9,489 nucleotides of DNA from Eubacteriaceae bacterium UBA4266 (GTDB taxonomy: Bacteria; Bacillota; Clostridia; Eubacteriales; Eubacteriaceae): positions 1-9,489 of the forward strand of contig DGWE01000019.1 in assembly GCA_002396065.1 (NCBI GenBank), read 5' to 3'. A program made the position numbers and the translations under genes. Of this stretch, positions 5,633 through 9,489 are shown piece by piece. The first letter of the stretch is position 1. Each line of letters begins with the position of its first letter. The notes beneath the pieces were generated by a model, which made no database searches, was not told where the DNA came from, and was given only the letters and a program-made list of their open reading frames with translations.

Positions 5633-6736
5633 TCAGCCCTGAACAGTCAGCTTCTGCTGCCATTTTGCGATGAGCTGCGCCTGAAATTTCGCGGGGAGCG
5701 GGCGCATCAGATAGCGGAACGCGCGATAATCTGCATCTGGAATGATGATCAGCTGACCCTTCTGCATCCCGATAAAGCCTACCCGCGCGACCGCATCCGG
5801 GTCTTTCGCAATTTTTGAATCGCTTTTGCCCGCATTGGCAGCCCAATTGGTTTGAGTCGGCCCCGGGCAAAGGGCCGAGACGGTGACGCCCGTTCCCTTC
5901 AGCTCGCCGTACATCGCCTCGGTCAGAAACATCTCGAAGGCCTTTGTCGGCCCGTAGACATTGAAATACGGGTCGGGGATAAAGGCGCCCATCGAAGAGA
6001 CGTTGAGCATCCGGCCGTATCCCCGCTTTTCCATTTCTTTTCCGAAATAATGGCTCAGCATCGTCATGCTGACGACGTTCAGATGAATCAAATTGCGCAT
6101 CGTCTCCGGATCTGCATCGACGACCCGCGACGCATGGCCCGCTCCAGCGTTGTTGACCAGCTGATCCACCGCAATCCCCTGGGCCTGCGTTTCTTCGAAA
6201 ATTTCCTTCGCGGCATTTTCATCTGAAAGATCCTTGGCGATCACCGTGACGTCGACATGATAAGTGTTCTCCAGCTCGACTTTCAGCTGTTCCAGTTTCT
6301 CCGCGCTGCGCGCCACGGCCACGACATTAAAATGATGCTGGGCGAAGACGACGGCAAGCGCTCTGCCGATGCCGCCGGCGTGGTCGATGTCCATATGGGT
6401 CAAAATGCAGTAGTCCAGATCCGACGTCCGGTAGCCCAATGCGGCCAGCTGATCAACGATGCCCTCGCCCTCCGGAAGAAAGCCGGGCGACGCGAAGTAA
6501 TTGAAAAAGCCCTCGTAGGTCCGGGCATCCTGCCGAATCGCGTCGTCCCAGCCGGTATCGACGAGGATCAAGCCCTTCGGGTGCTCGATCAGGTAGGCGC
6601 GCACCGGCACCCTCACCTTGTGCTTTTTTCCTCTAAATAACCCTGTGAAGGCCAGCGGATTCTTTGACCGATCCGAAAAAGGCAGGGCCTCGTCCACCAC
6701 GGTACTGCCGCACGGCAGCACATGCACTTTGATCAT
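5633..6736 (-). CDS. Chimeric protein: metallo-beta-lactamase-fold N-half fused to a short-chain dehydrogenase
   Basis: 367 residues from the ATG at 6736, which has AGGAGG 7 bp upstream; an ATG 45 bp further up lacks this. Residues 1-121 are the first half of a metallo-beta-lactamase-fold hydrolase of the lactonase-like type: L-I-E-H-P-K-G-L-I-L-V-D-T-G, then L-D-Y-C-I-L-T-H114-M-D-I-D118-H119, the first metal motif in an HxDxDH form. The later metal ligands are absent. At G121-G122-I-G124 the sequence passes in frame into an SDR: F-N-V-V-A-V-A-R-S, N195-N-A-G198, N220, V-S-S-M-G near 246, and Y261-G-P-T-K265 are all present, with a full C-terminus. The SDR lacks its own first strand and T-G-A-S, so coenzyme binding is doubtful; G-G-I-G-R imitates the lost S-G-I-G. 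Probably a deletion fusion of two neighbouring genes. It could be a natural bifunctional remnant or an assembly error. Confidence 0.85.
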   Translation of the reverse strand: MIKVHVLPCGSTVVDEALPFSDRSKNPLAFTGLFRGKKHKVRVPVRAYLIEHPKGLILVDTGWDDAIRQDARTYEGFFNYFASPGFLPEGEGIVDQLAALGYRTSDLDYCILTHMDIDHAGGIGRALAVVFAQHHFNVVAVARSAEKLEQLKVELENTYHVDVTVIAKDLSDENAAKEIFEETQAQGIAVDQLVNNAGAGHASRVVDADPETMRNLIHLNVVSMTMLSHYFGKEMEKRGYGRMLNVSSMGAFIPDPYFNVYGPTKAFEMFLTEAMYGELKGTGVTVSALCPGPTQTNWAANAGKSDSKIAKDPDAVARVGFIGMQKGQLIIIPDADYRAFRYLMRPLPAKFQAQLIAKWQQKLTVQG

Positions 6737-6757
6737 CCGCGGCCCTCCTATCTCTAA

Positions 6758-6778
6758 AGGCGCGCTTTCTACGCGCCT
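6758..6778 (-). promoter_or_regulatory. GC-rich hairpin in the leader of the fused gene
   Basis: A perfect 7-bp stem (AGGCGCG at 6758-6764 with CGCGCCT at 6772-6778, 7-base loop) is transcribed a few bases upstream of the ribosome site of the fused hydrolase-SDR gene. There is no T-tract on the minus strand, so it is not a terminator. It could affect translation start or RNA stability. Confidence 0.4.
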
Positions 6779-6801
6779 CATATCATTTACTTATCTAACC
6801 T

Positions 6802-6810
6802 ATTATGCCA
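6802..6810 (-). promoter_or_regulatory. Possible extended -10 promoter of the fused gene
   Basis: The minus strand reads TGGCATAAT, an extended -10 element (TG, one base, CATAAT), about 65 bp before the ATG at 6736 and upstream of the leader hairpin. No convincing -35 box is seen. Confidence 0.4.
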
Positions 6811-6866
6811 TAAAAATTGAAAACTTGTTCTTCCGTTAAGCAAATCGAGATGGATTCTCTAACACT

Positions 6867-6902
6867 AAAAAAGGCGCCCCGCCGGTGGCAGCGGAGCGCC
6901 TT
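6867..6902 (-). terminator. Intrinsic terminator of the TIGR04076/flavin-reductase operon
   Basis: On the minus strand a 12-bp stem with one G-U pair (6902-6891 with 6882-6871) and an 8-base loop is followed by TTTTTT. It lies 42 bp after the stop of the flavin-reductase-like gene and keeps its transcript from running into the next minus-strand gene. Confidence 0.9.
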
Positions 6903-6944
6903 TATCGTATATTGCTTTATTATTTTAGAATATGGCTCTGAATC

Positions 6945-7460
6945 CTACTTTTCTATTTCGTAGGCAGCTTCAATTTCAGCCACGTACATCACAGAGTAGT
7001 CGTGATCCGGGAAAGTAGCTTCTGCAAAGGCAGGATCGATGAAGTTTTCCGGCTTCTGTGCCTGGCGATAAAGGGTTTTGCAGACGAGCACGTATTGGCC
7101 TTCTTCGTAGGTCGGTTCGCCGTCCACATGAGTCAGCGTCAGGCCCGACTTTTCCATTTTGTCCGGGGTGTCCTTTCCGGAGTGAGAGCCCAGGTACATC
7201 ATTTCCTGCTGATGTCCGTCAAAGAAGGTCAGGGTGAATCGTCCCGCCGCGTCCATGAATTGTTTCGTGTAGCGCTGTGGACGGATGTAGACGGTGACTG
7301 TCTTCTTTTCCCAGACGTTTCCAAAAGCGCCCCACGCTGCGGTCAGCGCATTGACCCTGCCGTCCTTTTCTGCGGTGACGAGATACCACTGATCTCTCAT
7401 CCCGACGATCGGGTCGATCTTTGAGGCAATCTCAGAAATTTCCATTTTTCTTGTTTTCAT
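6945..7460 (-). CDS. Flavin reductase-like, FMN-binding split-barrel protein
   Basis: A 171-residue protein of the flavin reductase-like domain family, which bind FMN in a split barrel and often reduce it with NAD(P)H or use it for other redox work. The residues W-Y-L-V-T-A-E-K-D-G-R-V-N-A-L-T-A-A-W-G (25-44) are the typical first barrel strands and flavin loop, and V-T-V-Y-I-R-P-Q-R-Y-T (55-65) the next, with F-T-L-T-F-F and Y-L-G-S-H-S-G-K-D (89-97) after. Length is normal. The ATG at 7460 overlaps the stop of the upstream gene in an ATGA and has AAGGAG 10 bp before it, so translation is probably coupled. A start five codons later is possible. The electron donor and substrate are unknown. 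Confidence 0.88.
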   Translation of the reverse strand: MKTRKMEISEIASKIDPIVGMRDQWYLVTAEKDGRVNALTAAWGAFGNVWEKKTVTVYIRPQRYTKQFMDAAGRFTLTFFDGHQQEMMYLGSHSGKDTPDKMEKSGLTLTHVDGEPTYEEGQYVLVCKTLYRQAQKPENFIDPAFAEATFPDHDYSVMYVAEIEAAYEIEK

Positions 7461-7804
7461 GCTTTTTGTTCTCCTTCATGTGCTTTTGTTTGTTCAGGTT
7501 CTATCGCTTCCAGCCGGAAAATAACGGGACGGATGCCGTCGTTGCAGCAGTTGATCGTCGTCTTCGGCACCCGGATCCAATCAGGGAAAAACTCGTCTGT
7601 CCCGTGGGCCATCGCGAAGACAAACCGTTCAAACGCCAGCCACGCGTCGTCGCACAAGTCGTCAGGCTTCAGACCGCCGTGAGAAATGTACACCTGCCCC
7701 GGTTTGTTACACGGACACGGGCCAAGATCTTCAACGCCGTACTGATCGGCCAGCGCTTTGTTCAACGTCGTCTCCAAAACTGTAATCTTTACGTCACGTA
7801 CCAT
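7457..7804 (-). CDS. TIGR04076 family protein
   Basis: A 115-residue protein of the uncharacterised TIGR04076 family, common in anaerobes. The start at 7804 has AAGGAG 7 bp upstream; a frame-extending ATG at 7837 overlaps the promoter and is rejected. Recognisable parts are V-K-I-T-V-L-E-T-T-L-N (5-15), Y-G-V-E-D-L-G-P-C30-P-C32, C51-D-D-A-W, F-A-M-A-H-G (63-68), and C86-C87-N-D-G-I-R-P-V-I-F-R-L-E-A (86-100). The conserved cysteines suggest a metal or redox role, but function is not known. It is the first gene of a two-gene operon, overlapping the flavin-reductase-like gene by 4 bp, so the two products may act together. The last 15 residues are charged and specific to this copy. Confidence 0.88.
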   Translation of the reverse strand: MVRDVKITVLETTLNKALADQYGVEDLGPCPCNKPGQVYISHGGLKPDDLCDDAWLAFERFVFAMAHGTDEFFPDWIRVPKTTINCCNDGIRPVIFRLEAIEPEQTKAHEGEQKA

Positions 7805-7835
7805 TTCTTTTCTCCTTCCTCTGATCTTTTTACCC

Positions 7836-7841
7836 ATTATA
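7836..7841 (-). promoter_or_regulatory. -10 box of the TIGR04076/flavin-reductase operon
   Basis: A perfect TATAAT on the minus strand, 31 bp before the ATG at 7804, with the ribosome site in between. The best -35 at 17 bp spacing, TGGTTT, is weak. This predicts a very short leader. Confidence 0.5.
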
Positions 7842-7919
7842 AAAGGTTCCGCGGCGCCAAACCACGATATATCTTCAAATTTTTAGTGTTCAATCTTAAT
7901 ATTTTCAGGGGGCTATCAT

Positions 7920-7953
7920 AAAAAGGCTCCCTGCCAATATCAGCAGGAAGCCT
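7920..7953 (-). terminator. Intrinsic terminator downstream of the ACT gene and remnants
   Basis: On the minus strand an 11-bp stem with one G-U pair (7953-7943 with 7934-7924), an 8-base loop and TTTTT. It ends minus-strand transcription coming from the ACT-domain gene and the two small remnants, before the TIGR04076 promoter. Confidence 0.85.
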
Positions 7954-7974
7954 CTAAAAACTTTCTATTGATCT

Positions 7975-8037
7975 TTAAATTTTAATGTCTGGAACATATT
8001 CCTGTTTGAACTCAGCATTTTGATCTTTGAAACGCAT
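7975..8037 (-). pseudogene. N-terminal remnant of an AlbA_2-domain (Schlafen-like) DNA-binding protein gene
   Basis: A 20-codon frame: M-R-F-K-D-Q-N-A-E-F-K-Q-E-Y-V-P-D-I-K-I, then TAA. The E-F-K-x-E-Y-V-P-D-I-K pattern matches, from memory, the beginning of AlbA_2-domain proteins in clostridia, where it continues K-x-V-V-A-F-A-N-x-x-G-G. Everything after the first helix is missing. The upstream GAAAGAAA-rich tract can resemble a ribosome site, but there is no well-placed AGGAGG. A terminator follows 22 bp later. It could instead be an expressed micro-peptide; truncation is the simpler reading. Confidence 0.6.
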
Positions 8038-8044
8038 GGGCTCT

Positions 8045-8101
8045 ATTCTTTTCTTTCTTTCTTTTTCTTTCTTTCATTATTAAAGAGAAAGAAAGAAGAA
8101 T
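8045..8101. repeat. CTTT/GAAA microsatellite forming an imperfect inverted repeat
   Basis: A pure pyrimidine run of 30 bases (8046-8075, mostly TTTC units) is followed, after ATTATT, by a pure purine run of 19 bases (8082-8100, GAAA units). Bases 8087-8101 are complementary to 8045-8061 apart from two extra T residues, so a long hairpin can form. Tetranucleotide runs of this kind slip during replication and could vary in length between cells. It lies just upstream of the 20-codon remnant and after the remnant at 8114-8182. Confidence 0.8.
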
Positions 8102-8113
8102 CAAGCCGATCCT

Positions 8114-8182
8114 TTACTGTTCCACCGTGTAGGCGAAATTGAGCTTGTCAAAGGTTTTGCCGCCAATCGTCAGCGCGCCGCG
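8114..8182 (-). pseudogene. C-terminal remnant of an unrecognised gene
   Basis: Right after the ACT gene, in another frame, the minus strand encodes R-G-A-L-T-I-G-G-K-T-F-D-K-L-N-F-A-Y-T-V-E-Q and a TAA at 8116. The composition, the GC-rich third positions and the beta-hairpin-like pattern (L-T-I-G-G-K-T-F) look like a real protein end, unlike the flanking AT-rich repeat. No start exists in this frame before it merges with the ACT gene end. I do not recognise the family. It could also be chance coding-like sequence. Confidence 0.4.
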
Positions 8183-8193
8183 TGAAAATGGCC

Positions 8194-8559
8194 TCAAAGG
8201 ATTTCGTAGCCGCTTTCGGCAAGCACGTCCATCGCCTGGCCGAAATTGTCTTGCTTGACCAAAATGTAATCCGTATTAAACGTGGAGACCGCAAAGATCC
8301 CGATGTGATGCGCCGCGAGAATCGTCGAGATTTTCGACAGAATGCCGATGAGCGAAAAGTCCAGCGTGCCCTCAATTCGAAACGCCCGCCAGCCGTCATC
8401 CCGCGCCGTCGTATGTGCCGGCGTCTTGTCTGTTTGACAGACCAGAGAAATCTCATCCGCCGTTCTGCCGATGAAATAAAATCCGAGGTCGAGATCAATG
8501 TCCTTAACCGACGGGACCTTGCACACTGTAAGGTCTAGGTCGATGCGTTTCAACTGCAT
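8194..8559 (-). CDS. ACT domain-containing protein
   Basis: A complete 121-residue protein. The C-terminal half (about 60-121: R-I-E-G-T-L-D-F-S-L-I-G-I-L-S-K-I-S-T-I-L-A-A-H-H-I-G-I-F-A-V-S-T-F-N-T-D-Y-I-L-V) has the beta-alpha-beta-beta-alpha-beta pattern of a ligand-binding ACT domain, with the G-I-L loop before the first helix where amino acids usually bind. The N-terminal half belongs to a second, ACT-like module in this group of small paired-domain proteins. There is no catalytic domain, so a sensing or allosteric role is likely. The ATG at 8559 has AAGGAG 6 bp upstream. It is divergent from the FNT channel gene, with 135 bp between them; whether they are co-regulated is unknown. Confidence 0.85.
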   Translation of the reverse strand: MQLKRIDLDLTVCKVPSVKDIDLDLGFYFIGRTADEISLVCQTDKTPAHTTARDDGWRAFRIEGTLDFSLIGILSKISTILAAHHIGIFAVSTFNTDYILVKQDNFGQAMDVLAESGYEIL

Positions 8560-8588
8560 GTGCTTCTCCTTGTTGGTTTCTGAAAATT

Positions 8589-8594
8589 ATTATA
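8589..8594 (-). promoter_or_regulatory. -10 box of the ACT-domain gene
   Basis: A perfect TATAAT on the minus strand, 29 bp before the ATG at 8559. No clear -35 box is found at 16-18 bp; the inverted repeat at 8603-8629 occupies that place, so a regulator bound there could control this promoter. Confidence 0.45.
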
Positions 8595-8602
8595 CTTTTA
8601 TT

Positions 8603-8629
8603 GTATCATTTTTCCCTATTTCATGATAC
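8603..8629. promoter_or_regulatory. Inverted repeat in the divergent ACT/FNT promoter region
   Basis: GTATCAT (8603-8609) and ATGATAC (8623-8629) are perfect 7-bp inverted arms with a 13-bp spacer, 9 bp upstream of the ACT gene's -10 box. The arrangement would fit a dimeric regulator acting on one or both divergent genes. There is no T-tract, so a terminator is unlikely. Confidence 0.4.
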
Positions 8630-8644
8630 CCTATACATACGATA

Positions 8645-8672
8645 GATGTGAATATCTACGCGTCATCACATC
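8645..8672. promoter_or_regulatory. Inverted repeat in the FNT gene leader
   Basis: GATGTGA (8645-8651) and TCACATC (8666-8672) are perfect 7-bp arms with a 14-bp spacer, ending 22 bp before the FNT start. The TGTGA/TCACA halves recall Crp/Fnr sites, but the spacer is 8 bp too long for those. An RNA hairpin or another protein site is possible. Confidence 0.35.
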
Positions 8673-8694
8673 CATATTCAATAAGGGGGAAATC

Positions 8695-9459
8695 ATGTAC
8701 GGAGAAACTTATCAAGCGGTCTCAAAGGCCGCCAACACAAAGGTCAGCTTTTTAAAGAAAAGCACAGGCGGGTATTTTGTCCACGCGATGCTCGCGGGCG
8801 CCTATATCGGATTCGGCAACCTCTTGATTAACGTCATCGGTGGGCTTTTGAACGGCGCGCCAGCGACGAAGGTCGTCATGGGGGTCTCATTCGGCATCGC
8901 GCTGAGCCTCGTGATCATCGCGGGCGCAGAGCTTTTTACAGGCAACACGCTGATCATGACCGCCGGTCTGACCGAAAAACGCATTACCTTCGCAGATGCG
9001 CTCAAGCTGCTCGTCATCTGCTGGTTCGGCAACCTCGCGGGCTCTGCCCTGCTGGCGCTGCTGTTCCATTACTCGGGGTTGAACACAGAACCCATTGCGT
9101 TATTCTTGTCCACCGCCGCTGCCGCTAAGATGTCGGCGCCGTTCCTGCAGCTCGTCATCCGTGGGATCCTCTGCAACATCCTGGTCTGCCTCGCCGTGTG
9201 GTGCGGCTTTAAGTGCAAGTCCGAAAGTGCCAAGCTGATCATGATCTTCTGGTGTCTCTTCGCTTTCGTCACCTGCGGGTTTGAGCACTCGATTGCCAAC
9301 ATGACCCAGCTGACCGTCTCGCTTTTCGATCCAGCCGGACAGGCAGTCTCCTTCGGCGGATGGCTCTACAACCTCACCGCCGTCACCATCGGCAACATCA
9401 TCGGGGGCGTCTGCTTCGTCGCGCTGCCTTACTTTGCCGGCGCAAAGGCTGAAAAATAA
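8695..9459 (+). CDS. Formate/nitrite transporter (FNT) family channel
   Basis: A 254-residue inner-membrane channel of the FocA/NirC family, pentamers that pass formate, nitrite or hydrosulfide. The ATG at 8695 has AAGGGGG about 5 bp upstream; an ATG 72 bp earlier gives an extension unlike the family. Six hydrophobic segments are visible (about 28-50, 60-82, 103-125, 150-172, 180-196, 225-248). Hallmarks are A-G-A-Y-I-G-F-G (34-41), A-E-L-F-T-G-N-T (78-85), a lysine K145 at the pore-lining position, and G195-F-E-H198-S-I-A-N-M, with the central histidine. In an anaerobe, formate import or export linked to fermentation is likely; nitrite and sulfide are alternatives that motifs do not separate. 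Length is slightly short of FocA but complete. Confidence 0.94.
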   Translation: MYGETYQAVSKAANTKVSFLKKSTGGYFVHAMLAGAYIGFGNLLINVIGGLLNGAPATKVVMGVSFGIALSLVIIAGAELFTGNTLIMTAGLTEKRITFADALKLLVICWFGNLAGSALLALLFHYSGLNTEPIALFLSTAAAAKMSAPFLQLVIRGILCNILVCLAVWCGFKCKSESAKLIMIFWCLFAFVTCGFEHSIANMTQLTVSLFDPAGQAVSFGGWLYNLTAVTIGNIIGGVCFVALPYFAGAKAEK

Positions 9460-9460
9460 C

Positions 9461-9489
9461 GGTTAAATCATAACCACCGGCTCAGCCGG
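9461..9489 (+). terminator. Probable start of a terminator after the FNT gene (cut by the window end)
   Basis: Just after the FNT stop, CCGGC (9477-9481), loop TCA, GCCGG (9485-9489) forms a 5-bp GC stem right at the window edge. It may continue as a longer stem with a T-tract outside. A second small pairing, GGTTA with TAACC (9461-9475), precedes it. The call rests on position and the partial stem only. Confidence 0.4.

Noticed and set aside
5852..6640. Two plus-strand frames (124 and 127 codons) opposite the fused hydrolase-SDR gene
   Set aside because: Both are antisense shadows; the minus-strand frame carries the conserved motifs and the AGGAGG site.
2525..7826. The short motif TCTGATCT/CTGATCT found near several starts (2527, 3800, 3890, 7820)
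   Set aside because: An 8-mer containing the palindrome GATC can recur by chance; orientation and distance to the genes vary, so a shared operator is not supported beyond the intergenic pair near 3800-3897.
8148..8498. 116-codon minus-strand frame overlapping the ACT gene
   Set aside because: It is a +1 shadow, rich in Arg, without the AAGGAG site and conserved ACT pattern.
8645..8672. Crp/Fnr-type site in the FNT leader
   Set aside because: The TGTGA and TCACA halves are 16 bp apart instead of 6, so it does not fit that site class; kept only as a generic inverted repeat.
1..9489. CRISPR arrays, tRNA or rRNA genes, insertion sequences, riboswitch-like leaders
   Set aside because: No regularly spaced repeats, cloverleaf-like segments, transposase motifs or terminal inverted repeats with target duplications were seen. 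The direct repeat is coding sequence of a transporter, not a mobile element.

Overview
The window looks like chromosomal DNA of an anaerobic Bacillota (Clostridia, possibly Eubacteriaceae). This is inferred from strong AGGAGG-type ribosome binding sites, a TTG start, clostridial-type families (TIGR04076 protein, group III iron alcohol dehydrogenase, PrsW-like protease, FNT channel) and third-position GC-rich codons. The species cannot be named from sequence alone. No rRNA, tRNA, CRISPR array, transposase or phage gene was seen.

Layout. 1-407 (-): 5' part of a MATE efflux pump. 534-956 (-): RelB/DinJ-type antitoxin followed by a truncated ParE/RelE toxin, in AT-richer DNA with a clear sigma-70-type promoter. 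1081-1911 (-): PrsW-like intramembrane protease. 2041-2749: an SDR piece, a 251-bp second copy of part of the MATE gene, and an internally deleted nitroreductase, closed by a strong terminator. 2804-3787 (-) and 3949-5112 (+): a divergent AraC-type regulator and Fe-alcohol dehydrogenase with an inverted repeat between them. 5167-5505 (+): a sugar O-acetyltransferase cut off before its catalytic beta-helix and ending in five acidic tetrapeptides. 5633-6736 (-): an in-frame fusion of the first half of a metallo-beta-lactamase-fold hydrolase with an SDR lacking its first strand. 6945-7804 (-): a coupled two-gene operon (TIGR04076 protein, flavin-reductase-like protein). 7920-8182 (-): two tiny gene remnants around a CTTT/GAAA microsatellite. 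8194-8559 (-): ACT-domain protein. 8695-9459 (+): formate/nitrite channel.

Intact genes here suggest ordinary anaerobic redox and transport functions: alcohol/aldehyde interconversion probably under its own AraC regulator, a flavin enzyme, and formate or nitrite movement. The striking feature is the density of broken or recombined genes: eight partial or chimeric genes in about 8 kb, several joined in frame or at conserved glycine motifs. No complete new system is evident. The best candidates for second looks are the fused hydrolase-SDR protein, the acidic-tailed acetyltransferase stub, and the direct repeat that brackets the toxin-antitoxin/PrsW block. Mis-assembly must be excluded first for the chimeras.
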